Source of the DNA: Bombus terrestris
Taxonomy: Eukaryota; Arthropoda; Insecta; Hymenoptera; Apidae
Direction: 5' to 3'
DNA length: 64,000 bases
Assembly: GCF_910591885.1 (NCBI RefSeq)
Contig: NC_063277.1
Span: 6,944,001-7,008,000, forward strand
Shown: piece by piece, positions 51,328-62,478 of the stretch
Layout of the letters: each line of letters opens with the position of its first letter
Position numbering within the stretch: the stretch's first letter is position 1
Notes under the pieces: generated by a model
Told to the model about the DNA's origin: nothing
The model's database searches: none
Seen by the model: only the letters and a program-made list of their open reading frames with translations
Program-made: the position numbers and the translations under genes

Positions 51328-51343
51328 TTGATCGATCGATCAA
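51328..51343. promoter_or_regulatory. TTGATCGATCGATCAA palindrome upstream of inx7
   Basis: This perfect 16-bp palindrome is followed by a further TTGATCC, about 510 bp upstream of the inx7 ATG. Its core 12-mer is also found upstream of inx1 (22960-22971). The role is unknown. Confidence 0.35.
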
Positions 51344-54300
51344 CCCGGTTGATCCTTTTAAATAGATAAATACTTGATGCATGTTTTTGACATGAAGTAT
51401 TGAAGGCAGAAATGAACTAAGTCACATTTTTCCTAAATGTCTGTTCCAACAAGCAGTATCAATCGTACGAAGGTGAGCGAATTCATTATTTCCAAATAAA
51501 ATCCAGATAACGTAACTAAATCAAACATCACTGATGACGAATTTTTCAGTCTGCTGAGTATTGGAGTTAGCTGACTTTTGCTCTCAATGCATCATTTAAG
51601 GAACTATTGAAAGTAGGTCATTTCTTTGGCTTTGATTCGAGGAAATTTTCATATACCTTTTGACCTTTACTTCGCCGTTTCGAATGATGAAGCATTTCGT
51701 GAAGAATGTAGAGAAGAATGTAGAGTAGTCAAAGATTTCTCTGTCCACCATCCTAGCGGATCCTCGGTAAGTCTCCTTATTACAGTGAAATACCTGATGG
51801 ATTTTTCCAGATTTATATAACGATAACATCACCGTGATTATTATGAAATTTATCAAAATTTACAATGAAAATTGTGTCTGAAAAGAGAAACAGTTTATGA
51901 TAGAATTACTGAAGGAAACGTGGTAGTCCACGTTACAGTACTTAGGTAGGATTATCTGACGCACTAGCCAAGACAAGTGATGAAACGGTAAAATGTTTCT
52001 AAACCAAGAACATTTGCTAAGGTTTATTTAAACAGATATAACGAATAGAATGTGAGACTTTTATTATTTAGGAAGTCTTCCAGTTTGAAATATAAGAAAT
52101 GATGCTATTTATTGATCTTCTGACAGTACTTTATCGTTAGTACATTATTTATTAACTTTTTATCGTATTACATATGAAATATAAGTTTCTTCACTTGAAA
52201 AAATTGTTGTGTAATTTATTATATGATATTGAACTTTATCGCGTTAGAGAATAACCGCTTGAATTATCGATATTTTAAATTTGGTAATTAATCTACCTCT
52301 TAAAATTACTTTTATAATAGGACAGAAAAACCAAATTTATATTGAGACTTTATTTCGACAAATGTAAATGTTGATGTAAAGTGATTAAAATTATACGATA
52401 TTCTCTAGGACATTGTAAATAATGTACACATTTTGCACTATTTAATGAGACATTTACTTTTATGTAAGAATAATGTCGCGATAGTAATCACAACTTTTAA
52501 ACAGTTGCTACAAATACGATAGTACGATCGTATAGAACCCTTAATAATCGTTGATCTGGATGATTGTCGCGTTATTTATCGATAAAAATTACGGAACAAA
52601 TCTTCCTTTATCTATATCAAGCCGGTGATTTCACGGTAATCACGTTGGAATTGCGTCGAATACAATCGTGATGATTAATTGTATTTTATCGTGAGTTTTA
52701 CTCTATTCAGAAACACGACCGTGAGATACAAAAGCTTATCATCGCGTACTAGAGAATCTAACGTAGGTACGATTCAGTGATTTCAATTCAACTTTTGTGA
52801 GAAACTTTTCCACGAAATGCCACTATATTCGGAGGAATGCAAATGGTTAATTCTTCGATAAATTTTAATAATTGTTATTTAAATAGAGTTAAATAAATCT
52901 TAAATAGAGTTTTAAATGTTGTTTTATTGTAATTGAAATCTTATGTTTCGTTAAAAATCCAGTCCAAAGTATACTTCGTTCGTAATATTCTAAGTCCAAA
53001 ATCCACAAAGGACCCTAAAAAATATCACTAAAACAACTCAGAACATAATCTGAGAAAAGGTAGGAACGATATAAGACTCAATATTTAGAGAAAAAAATTC
53101 GAATGCAACGTGTAAAGCTGACAGGGGAACGGATGAAAAAACGTCCAAAATTAGGAAGGTACGTCAGAGGAGATAGGAAAGGTAAATGGAAGGGAAGGGA
53201 AAAAAGGGAAAGACCAAATAAGATAAGGAGATGAGAGGGAACAAGTTTGAGGTAGAAGAAGAGTAAAGTTGCAGGGGAAAGAGAAACGGTGAACAAGAAA
53301 GACACGAACAAAGAGGTGGGAGGGATAGAATGTCGAAGGTAGGACTTTGACCGGCCGTTGCCCCTGATGCAGTCGCCTCCAGCCAGCAAACTCAACGAAT
53401 CCTCCAAAGAAAATTCTGTCCTGTGACTTCTCCATTCGTACATGTTACTTATTTACACGCATTATACATTCAGTTCCATCGTTCTTGGCCTGTTTGTTAC
53501 TGACTGCTTGGTTGTTCATTTGTAGCATACAAAAACCATAAATCAGTTACAATATAATTTCTAATTACTGCTTACATAATTCAGTTTCATTTTTTTCATG
53601 CAAAGATTGATTCATAACGAGCGATAATAGATGTTGCCTTGCTTTTTGTAACCTTTTAATTCTCTTTTTCTTTAGATATGTATTTAAGTCGTTGAATATA
53701 TAGAGAAAGAAATACAATTCTTACAGTGGTTAATTCTTTATGTCCTAATATAGATGTGATTTAATAATGATCGAAAATTAGTAAAGAATTGTTTCTCAAA
53801 GCTTCTCGCTAATTATTTCTGTAACATCATAAACAATAATTTTCTTTATCTTAGTATCTCCTTTCAATGTTATTAACACTATGTTTATTTCGAATATTTA
53901 ATGATTACACTTCGAATGTTTATCGTCACACTAATTGTGTGTCCTACTTGAAGATAACGAACACGGATTCCTTTTTTTTATAATTATCTTTTCGTAATAC
54001 TTGGATCATATTGTTTTTGTTCTGGCAGCTGAACAAAGACATTGTTTCACGTTTTGCTGCATTCTTATTTATTATGAATACGTGACCATATAATATATAC
54101 AATACCACCATTTTACACATTTTTGTACTGCTCAATATTACAGACATTTTAAGAAACAAGGTCATATTAGAAAATATTTTCGAAATGTCTGATTTTTTGA
54201 CATTGAATCAAATTCTCCGAAATTAATTTACTTATAAAATTTGCTGTAAAAAGTGATTAAGGAAATATCCGGAGGATAAATCTAGGATGACTTGCGAACG

Positions 54301-54369
54301 CAAGATAATGGCTCAATTTTATGTTAAGGATGACATTTAAATTACTAATTGGCAAAATGAGAATAATCT

Positions 54370-54600
54370 TCATGTCCCCTGATACAATAACGCGAACAGA
54401 GGGAACCGAAATTAGTTGGACCTCGAGCGTCGAGGTTCGTTTCCACGATCGTCAATCCCGAAGCAGTGTACATGCATGTGCAACGAACCCCCTGGAGATC
54501 GCATAGTTTTAATAAATTCCATCGATAGGGACCATGCAGGGTCATGAAAGCTTAATCGAAGGTCGTAATGGAACGATATTTCTACAAGCGAAATACCATG
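54370..54600. promoter_or_regulatory. GC-richer island, possible enhancer
   Basis: This patch stands out in composition and contains the near-palindrome CCTCGAGCGTCGAGG (54421-54435) and ACATGCATGT (54470-54479). It lies between inx7 and inx2. Function is inferred from composition only. Confidence 0.25.
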
Positions 54601-55362
54601 ATACACTTCTAGTTTGGAATTTCTATTATTAAATGAAAATTTTATGTCATCCCAAAAGATTAATTTTTACGATTCACAGTTTTTCCACTTTATTTAAGTT
54701 TGCAATCAATTTAAGCTATTATTAAAATATAATTAGAAAATTAGATATTTCGCAGAATTATCCTAGGATTAGTAATTCATGAAGCTAAAAAAATGTATTT
54801 CTGTTATTCACTCCATATTAGTTACAATTTTTCAAATTATTCCTCTTTACGTATTGTAAATAAAACTAATCATAAAACTACAAAAATACAAAGCTGTACT
54901 TAATCCCTATATGATATATAGCATTTAACTGATCTACGTTTATCAGTATATAGTAAGATAATCCAAACTCCATTCAATCCTTATATAGTAAGATAACCAA
55001 CGGACGCGATAGACAACTTTGGACACGTTAAATTAGTCGAATTATTTTTTAATTACTTAACGTTGTTTATTCAATTATTCCACGTTTCTCAAAAACATAT
55101 TCGTATCTCATACAGAAATTGCACTATAGCGGATATTAATTATCTTTATTGAAAAAATTAATAATAAATGACAAGCTAATTGTAAAATATAAGTCTTATA
55201 AACCGAACAATTAATTAAAATTACCGCTATCTTTAACACACGAGTTTCTTTTCCCCGTGAACGACTTTACTTACCCATCATAACCTATAGCATAAAATTA
55301 ATTAAAGCAATATACGTGGGTAATCTCGGCAGAAGGAGACGCGATCCTGAAATTCAGGAATC

Positions 55363-55872
55363 ATGGAAAGCATTGATTACTCGCTGACGTTTTATTTGTT
55401 TAATCCCATAGAACATTTTTACGAAAATATAGGATTATTCTGGCAGTACATTGTCGATCCTCGAAGAAACATGATGAAAACGCATATATATGTCAAAAGA
55501 AAGTTAATTCACAAAGTGTGCGCTGTTCCTGTAATAGAAAATTGTATAAAAACACATTTTTTTGTCGCAACAGCGGGAACATACATTGTTCGTCTTACTA
55601 TAGTAAGTAGTAACTATCATTATCAACGAGTAAAGAACAGGATATTAATAATAGGGAAAAAAATAACATATCAATTGTCATTACTAATCAATTATCACTC
55701 GTTCTTCCAGCAAGTCTCAACTAGCTGGGATCTTTATAATTCTATATATATATATTTTTCTTCATATATAATAATTGTTTCTCATATCTTATCGCTTCTA
55801 CAGGCACGAGGAAGCACGTGCATACAACGTACATGTATGATTATAGATATACATATTACGTTCCTGCACTAA
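55363..55872 (+). CDS. Unrecognised open frame (169 codons)
   Basis: This is the longest unexplained frame in the window, starting MESIDYSLTFYLFNPIEHFY just after an acceptor-like cag. It has an internal consensus donor (GTAAGT at 55603) and acceptor-like sites near 55710 and 55803, so the true form could be spliced. It is rich in aromatic and hydrophobic residues, with a possible membrane segment near the end, and resembles no family I know. It may be a real lineage-specific gene, a gene relic or chance in AT-rich DNA. Confidence 0.25.
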   Translation: MESIDYSLTFYLFNPIEHFYENIGLFWQYIVDPRRNMMKTHIYVKRKLIHKVCAVPVIENCIKTHFFVATAGTYIVRLTIVSSNYHYQRVKNRILIIGKKITYQLSLLINYHSFFQQVSTSWDLYNSIYIYFSSYIIIVSHILSLLQARGSTCIQRTCMIIDIHITFLH

Positions 55873-56291
55873 GCAGCATGGACATTCATTAGAATAGAAC
55901 AATGCACCGACACTATTACTATCTACGAATGCGATTCCATCATTCATTACACCATATGCGTATGAAATAGGCACTTTTCTTTCTTCCTCCCGATTATTTT
56001 ATAATAACAATTTCAGCGTTAATCTCTACTACTCTCGTAGACTTATCGTATTTAACATGTTCCGTGTCACGTAAGCTTAAAAGGTAAAGTTGTTTTTCCA
56101 CATGAAAATTGAAGGGCAAACATTTATCGTGCGTTAGAGTAATCTCCATTAGAGGAAAATAGAAATTTTACTGATACGCTAATACATATTAATAGTTTGT
56201 ACGTTCTTATTAAGCAATTTTGTTGTGCGTTTAATAGCTTTAATTTATTAATTATCATCGATGACTAATAAGCTATGTAGAAGGGAACATG

Positions 56292-56380
56292 TTAATTAGT
56301 TACAGCCTTCGGAGTACTCTTCGGAGTTCCTCGAGGAAGTTTGATTGAATACTCGGCGTCCAAAGGCACTGGAACTAAAA
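56292..56380 (-). other. Candidate C-terminal coding exon
   Basis: On the - strand, after a TTTTAGTTCCAG acceptor, the frame VPLDAEYSIKLPRGTPKSTP runs to a TAA stop at 56292. Codon use is GC-richer at third positions than in the surrounding DNA. It lies 2.7 kb downstream of the inx2 stop. It may be the last exon of an unseen gene or of an alternative transcript. Confidence 0.25.
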
Positions 56381-56719
56381 CATAGCTTCTCAGCGTCTTT
56401 TGATTCTTCAACTTCCAGTGAGTTATCATAAATGATGTAATGTATTTCGACAAGAAAAGAAGTAAATTGCAGAAATTTTTTCTTACTCTCAACTTCCCTA
56501 AATCAGAAAATTAAATATATGTCTGTGTATATGTGTGCGTGAGAAGATAACGACTATGATTATTAAAATTATCAATATAAAAAAAATAAACGGAAGTAAA
56601 CTGACGGTTTATAAAGAAAAGGAACAAAACACCTCTGGGGAGATATTATGCGGACGAAATTAATCGGAATCGAAAAGGGAACACTGGCATGAAAAGCAAG
56701 AGAGAAGGAAGTATATATA

Positions 56720-56800
56720 TAACATATTTATATGTATAATATATATACACACGCACACACATATATATGTCTGTATGTATGTATGTATGTATGTATGTAA
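56720..56800. repeat. TA/CA and (GTAT)n microsatellites
   Basis: A TATA-rich stretch passes into ACACAC and then six or more GTAT units at about 56773-56799. Confidence 0.85.
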
Positions 56801-58597
56801 TAAGTGTAATGAAAGAAAGTTCTAAATTCTATTCACGTGTACAATCCTAAATATGATAGATACAAAATACAAGAATCACGATGATGTGGAGTGTTTCGAT
56901 TACTTGGCAGTCTTACTTTGAGCATGGATCCCTCAAGAAGAATTACATATTACTACATTTGACAATGAGAATTGGTATGCGAAAAACGATTATCTGAGCT
57001 CTCAAGCTCGCGCGCACGTTTTCCATTTCTTCCCCTTTAAATTCTTACCAGCTAAACGTACGTTATCTTTATTGTCTTTTATTTCTTCTTAAAATAGTCT
57101 TTTTTTGAGTCTATTCCTTTTTTTCTTTAGAATTTCACTTAGGTCGCATATAAAGGACGGTATTACAATAATTCCGACAGTAACAACAATTTTAATGTAG
57201 TAGTTTCAAACGTTTCAAATAGGAGAAACGGGAATGATGGACGAGCAAAAGTAACACTAAGAAAGGATGGAGAAAAAGAAATCTACGTATGTTCATCGAT
57301 GAAAGTCTGTAGACTTTTTTTAACGCTTTTTCTTTTCTTTCTTTTGGTCCCTCCATGTATAGTAAAATATATATATAAATGTAAATAACATTCTAATTAT
57401 CGCAATGATGAGTTAAAAGTATTAATAGAGAAAAAGCAAGCGAAAATAAACGTTCAAAGGAAATTTTTCGTTACAACATTTTTTCTTTCTAAACTATCTG
57501 TCTGCATGGCTGCCCTTCTCCCTCTCACTCGATCTCATTCACTCTTCTCTCTCTCGTGCGTGCTCTTTTCCTCTTTTCCTCCTCTTCTCATTTATTTCGG
57601 ACTCCCTCTTTCTATATATATATATATAATATAAATTTATATATATTCTCTATTTTATAAGATATTCTACAATGTACAAGATGTACGCCTACAATATGAG
57701 AAAATAATAATATAGTAAGCAGAAAAATTACATTTCTAGGAAGACGAAGCGACGCGTCGTTCAATTTTCGAACGAAGAGTGGGGTCGATGAAGGACCATT
57801 TAATCTTCGCGACAAACCTGCACAACCCGACTTTTCGATTTCTCCTTCTCTCATGCATTGTTTCATCCAACAACAAAAGAAAAAGAGAAAATAGCAAAGA
57901 ATAATGGAAGGGCGCATCCATTCGAAACAAACAAAAAAACAAAGGCGCTTGTTCTAAAAGAAGAAAAAAAAGAAGACAAAAAGAGATGAGATGGAAGAAA
58001 AATGCCGAGAAAAGGAGAATGGCAAGAGAAATGAAAACGTCGTGTCGTCTCCCATTTTATATCACACAATCGAAGTTTCTCTCTACAAAGCCTCCATGTC
58101 TCGGAGCAATTTAATACTTGTAAGCTCTTTCTCCCTCTATCTCGCATGTGTATAGGTATATAGTTATATATGCGCATATGTGTATGTACGATATGTATAA
58201 TATATATATATATATACACACACATATACATCCTCGTTATATTTGTGCTACCGATACTTGCAGATTTATCGAATATCGACCGAGCAAATGGGAAACATTA
58301 TTTTCGCGAATAAAAACGATGACGTTAGAAAAATGAGAGTAAATATAAGGTATTCGTCTTATTGTTTCTTAAGATCGATAACGATATCACGGAACAGCAT
58401 GGCGCAATTTTTGACACTGTGTACATTGGGTCGTAAATTGGATTTAGTTACAAAAATGTGTAGTATTAAAAAAGATACTAAAAGGAAAAAACAATGATCT
58501 ATGGATGATATCGAAGTCAAAGGATTCAAGGAAATTACGTGACGAAGCTATGAGTAGGATCGAACATGTATCTATGGTCGCTAGCTATCGACAGAAA

Positions 58598-58607
58598 CTA
58601 TCGATAG
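58598..58607. promoter_or_regulatory. CTATCGATAG palindrome (DRE-like)
   Basis: The sequence contains TATCGATA, the fly DNA-replication-related element bound by DREF. It lies about 480 bp beyond the inx2 stop, an unusual place for a promoter element. A half site, CTATCGA, occurs 13 bp earlier. Confidence 0.25.
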
Positions 58608-58670
58608 TCTTTCGCGTATACTGTAGTATAGATGGAAATGAATGTATTGTTTAACTGTTTAAGTAAAAAA

Positions 58671-58708
58671 AAGAGAGAGATAGAGAAAGAGGAGAGAGAG
58701 AGAGAGAC
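58671..58708. repeat. (GA)n simple repeat
   Basis: Nearly pure GA dinucleotides are followed by poly-A, in the region downstream of inx2. Related AT and CT simple tracts lie at about 57500-57650 and 58196-58226. Confidence 0.85.
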
Positions 58709-59083
58709 AAAAAAAAAGAATGATTAATTTTTTCATTTTCTTCGCTTAATATTTTGTGTTACACAGAACTTGCACTTCCAATCGAGAATTATCATGTAAC
58801 GATCGGTAAGGCAACTCGCTTTACTTGTATGCCAAATGAACTATGAAAAATTTGTCCAAAATTGTTGGAATGCACGTATACGTTCTATATATATGTTACA
58901 GATACGAAAAATAAACGTAATTCAAAATGGCTTTCGATCGAATAACTACATTAATGAAAATACGGTAAACTACAACTTGATTCGACTCGACTAATCGGAT
59001 CTGTTGATGAATCGAATAGTAAAAACGAAGAAGCGGGGGAAAGGAAAAGAAAAAAGAGGAATTCTAAGAATGTATGTAAGAAA

Positions 59084-60160
59084 CTAGACGGATTCTTTGC
59101 CCTGTAGTTTCGTGGCAAGATCGATGACAAGCTGCTGGTACACCACCGGGTCTATGTTCTTGCCGAGCTGATAAAGAACGAACCAGTCACCGATCTGGCA
59201 CTTCTCAGCGATGGTTCCGATATGCTCCGGCTTGGAGAGGCGCGATCGGGCACGCAACAGCACTAAGCGAAGTTTCGGCCCGGCTACTACTGCGGCACGG
59301 TATGCCAGGGTCAAACCGCTCAACACCGACAGGATGATGAACCAGAACCAGAGGAACACGTATATCTTCTCGTTGACGATGTTTAACGGTAACACGCAGA
59401 GACCATCGAATTTCTGCACCGTACCGGACGCACCATATTTGTGGAAGGTACATTTGGTCACCTTCGGGAATACCCGTGACATCGGGTCGATCCTCTCCTC
59501 AGGTTCCATTTCTGTAAATTTCACCACGTCCGAGCCATAGGTGGTGAACTCGCCATCCAAGAAGAAGTCCATGAAGTAGATTTGGCCGACTACGTTAACG
59601 AAATTTAGCACTTCGCAGAGGAAGAAACGGAATGCGTAAAAATTCTGAGTGTGCCAATTCGAAGCGAAATACTCGACTAGTAATTTCCTTCTTTCCGATT
59701 TGCATTCGTCGCTCATTACTGGGCAATTTAGGTCTAGAACTAGCATCTTGATTCTACCGCCTTCCCAAGTCTTCCACAGGTAACGTGGCACGTAAAACAA
59801 TATCGCCTGGAAGAACAGCGTGAAGCACACCCACTGATAATATTTGTGGTACTTGATCTCGTCCTCGCCATCGACGTGGGACGCAACACCTGGTTGCACT
59901 ATGTCTTTGCCGACTACGCCAGTTCGATCAGGGATCGTGAACGTCGAGTAGATCCAACAGTAAGTGTCCATCACGTGAAGCGGTATTTCGTCCACGATAC
60001 AGTCTATAGGGTCTCCGATATATTGCCTGGATGTGACCAGCAACGAAAAAGCAATTAATATGATCACTGTAGCTTTGTAGTGCAGCCGGAAGACATTATT
60101 GTCGATGCAAACGTTGTCTAGCTTGAGCAGTCCCTTTACTGAACCGAATACGTCAAACAT
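59084..60160 (-). CDS. inx2: Innexin 2, gap-junction subunit
   Basis: The coding region is one uninterrupted exon of 358 codons, close to the fly length. The N-terminus MFDVFGSVKGLLKLD is the inx2 hallmark. Segment 1 (about residues 30-47) is followed by SRQYIGDPIDC. First-loop cysteines are 54 and 68; YYQWV is at 107-111; second-loop cysteines are 237 and 255 in VTKCTFHKYG and FDGLC. NIVNEKIYVFLWFWFIILS forms segment 4. The tail keeps QIGDWFVLYQLGKNIDP. In flies inx2 is the broadly expressed partner of inx3 and inx4 in epithelia, gut and germline support cells. A TTCTCTCTTGTAG acceptor about 28 bp upstream of the ATG implies a 5' untranslated exon. The GC content is well above that of the neighbouring DNA. 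Confidence 0.98.
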   Translation of the reverse strand: MFDVFGSVKGLLKLDNVCIDNNVFRLHYKATVIILIAFSLLVTSRQYIGDPIDCIVDEIPLHVMDTYCWIYSTFTIPDRTGVVGKDIVQPGVASHVDGEDEIKYHKYYQWVCFTLFFQAILFYVPRYLWKTWEGGRIKMLVLDLNCPVMSDECKSERRKLLVEYFASNWHTQNFYAFRFFLCEVLNFVNVVGQIYFMDFFLDGEFTTYGSDVVKFTEMEPEERIDPMSRVFPKVTKCTFHKYGASGTVQKFDGLCVLPLNIVNEKIYVFLWFWFIILSVLSGLTLAYRAAVVAGPKLRLVLLRARSRLSKPEHIGTIAEKCQIGDWFVLYQLGKNIDPVVYQQLVIDLATKLQGKESV

Positions 60161-60187
60161 GGTTGGTTATTTTCCTTCGAACAGGTA

Positions 60188-61020
60188 CTACAAGAGAGAA
60201 ATCGAGCGATTTATCCCAATCGCGAGTTTTACTTTACTATGTACCAATCAAACCGGACACTCGGGTTGTTGATGACCCGCGCGACGTGACGCCGCGCGTC
60301 AAGAAGCGTCCCTGGGCCTCCCTGCACACGCACAAAAACAAACAGCTTTCAAAAAATTCGTTTATCGCGAAAATCGTATTTCTATTCGTTACCGATATAT
60401 CTATCACTGAATAAATTTCGTTTACCGAAATCTCGTTCGAATTTCCGAAAACACGTGTGTTCCGTTCCGATCGTTCCGTGACCACTGCGCGCGTGAGCAC
60501 GGCTCTACCGCAGCAAAGCGTCACCGAGAGCGGTTGTGTCGTAATGGCTGCGTTCAGAAACGCTCTACGACACGAACACACGAGGACATGCCGTTCCGTA
60601 AGCTGCTCCCTTTTGCTCTTCTCTCTGTCTATCTTCTTCTTCGTCGATTCGCTTCTTCTCTCTTGCGTATATAGTATAACGTCTTATCTCTGTCTCGCTT
60701 GCAGATTATACACAGCCTGGTTGGGGACGCTATACTATACGTTTACTTCTGCTGCACACCAAGATCCTATCCCCACTTACGGACACGAGAAAACTCGTCT
60801 CTCTTTCTGTCTCTGTTTCTCTTAGGTTCTCTTTCACACTCTTGTCCCTTTACTATAACCTAACCCCACTTTTCGTCTCTTTTAACCGCCGCGTCGGCCC
60901 GGATCACAGGAAACTTAGGCCCGTCGTTCGTATAGGTTCGATTGTGCTCGGCTAACATCGGTTCCAACGTTCCAGCAAAACCTTCAGACGCATATACGCA
61001 TGCGTAATCGGAAAAGCAAC
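60188..61020 (-). promoter_or_regulatory. inx2 upstream region: leader intron acceptor, GC-rich leader and promoter
   Basis: The - strand acceptor ends at 60188. Upstream of it, 60250-60600 and 60880-61020 are CpG-rich, separated by CT-rich tracts (60600-60660, 60790-60840). TATA-like - strand sequences lie near 60668 and 60735. The exact transcription start could not be fixed. Confidence 0.45.
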
Positions 61021-62393
61021 CCACACCACTCTCGTGTACGATTTTATTTAAATTTAAGGATAATAGCCATGAAATATTTGTTTAGAGCGTTACTATAAAC
61101 ATTTACACTTACAATAAACGTAGTTTCTTTCGTTTAGTAAATTTCGATCATTTAATCAAAAGTTTAAATGCTATCTCTTCAATAGAAGGCTTGTGAAGAA
61201 AGTTTTGAAAGAATATACGTTGCTTAAATAGAATAACCAGTCGAAAATTGATAATTGTAGTTTACTTCTTTATTGGTAATAGTGTCATTTACCTTGTTTT
61301 CCATCTCATATCGTTAACTCCATGCTCTTTAATTAATTGAGTACTACTATTTTTATATAGCTCAATTTTTATCGAATCGAATATTTTAGAATACAATGGA
61401 AATATTTGGTATGAAAATATTTTGTAATAAAATTATATGCATGAATTTCATTAAAGCAAAATATACAAGGAGTTTAATTCAACGGGATTATTAAAAAAAA
61501 CTCGAAAGAGGTAATCGGAATAACTTACACTACATGTATTACAAATACCAGACTTAACATACCACTTTCTATCTGAAGTTTTGCACCATTCTAGAATGAT
61601 AGTCTGTAATGAATAGTAATTATCCCTAACAAATAATTTTTATTGACCTCCATTACTCCACGGATTCCTTAAATTAAATAAACAGATAAAAGCTATTTTA
61701 ATCTCAAATCGATATGCAGATTAATTATTATTTAATCTGAAATCAGTAGATGCTGATAATTAGACAAATTAAATCGCCTTTATAATAAATTATGTATCAA
61801 TTATACAAATTGGAGAGTACACATGATCTGTTCATACACATTAATAGAGGTAGTCAATCACAACCTTATATTCCTTTTATCATGAATATTTGTAATGCTA
61901 GTATTATGTTTAAATGTCATTATCTATTTCAGTTATGCTTTATCGATAAAAAGATTCTCTGACATTGCATTCCAATGAACTCTTTCTATAAATTGATTTT
62001 GCTATATCATATCCTTATCTGCAGCTGACGGTGAGTCTCCAGTAACGTAACTGTATCTCTATTTGATTGTCACGGAGTGATCTGAATCGTCATTGGCATT
62101 CTTGGAAGAATGGCTCTAAATTCAGAACATTAATAAATATTAATAAATATTAATAAATACTTACGTCTCTTAATGGCAAACAGATTGTTATATATTGTTA
62201 TATATTGTTATATTAGGTTATACTGTTTTACAGATATTACTAGACAAGCATTACAATCACAATTACACTCTTTACTGTCAAAGTATTAAGGGATTTATTT
62301 TATTTAACCAAAATCATACAAACATAAATACAATTTTAATATATAATATAAATACTATATTTGTACAAGTACATAAAAACTAAAACGAAGGTC
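61021..62393. other. Intergenic DNA between inx2 and the tRNA
   Basis: No gene is seen. Two short minisatellites with 10-bp periods lie at 62131-62160 (TAATAAATAT units) and about 62186-62212 (GTTATATATT units). Confidence 0.5.
62131..62212. repeat. Two adjacent 10-bp-period minisatellites
   Basis: Three copies of TAATAAATA(T/C) at 62131-62160 are followed, about 26 bp later, by nearly three copies of TGTTATATAT. Confidence 0.75.
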
Positions 62394-62466
62394 GGTCCTG
62401 TGGCGCAACGGATAACGCGTCTGACTACGGATCAGAAGATTCCAGGTTCGAATCCTGGCAGGATCG
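62394..62466 (+). tRNA. tRNA-Arg (anticodon ACG)
   Basis: The 73-base gene folds into a complete cloverleaf. The acceptor arms GGTCCTG and CAGGATC pair fully, with one G-U, and G is the discriminator base. The anticodon stem TCTGA/TCAGA encloses loop CTACGGA, placing ACG at 62427-62429. The T arm has the standard GGTTCGAATCC. A34 would be edited to inosine to read CGU, CGC and CGA. There is no intron. It stands alone, with no other tRNA in the window. Confidence 0.97.
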
Positions 62467-62472
62467 GATTTC

Positions 62473-62478
62473 TTTTTT
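62473..62478 (+). terminator. RNA polymerase III terminator of tRNA-Arg
   Basis: Six consecutive T bases begin seven bases after the tRNA 3' end, the normal Pol III stop signal. Confidence 0.85.

Larger units (their letters stand above)
50820..55362. other. Upstream region of inx7 and intergenic DNA
   Basis: It should contain the inx7 promoter and leader exon; the acceptor abutting the ATG implies at least one upstream exon. A purine-rich tract spans about 53150-53330. A GC-richer island at 54370-54600 carries small palindromes and is a possible enhancer. No gene is supported. Confidence 0.4.
56381..59083. other. Region downstream of inx2, rich in simple sequence
   Basis: Purine- and pyrimidine-rich tracts and microsatellites dominate. 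Open frames here follow the tracts and are not convincing. Part of it is probably the long 3' untranslated region of inx2. Confidence 0.4.

Noticed and set aside
53078..53443. Overlapping 121- and 94-codon frames on the - strand
   Set aside because: They translate a purine-rich simple tract into Leu/Phe/Ser/Pro-rich sequence in two frames at once, a composition artefact.
57612..58231. Three overlapping - strand frames downstream of inx2
   Set aside because: They follow CT-rich and TA-rich simple sequence and contain strings such as YIYIYI and FLLLL. They are probably 3' untranslated or intergenic.
59205..60058. Frames of 70-109 codons on both strands
   Set aside because: They are alternative frames of the inx2 coding exon.
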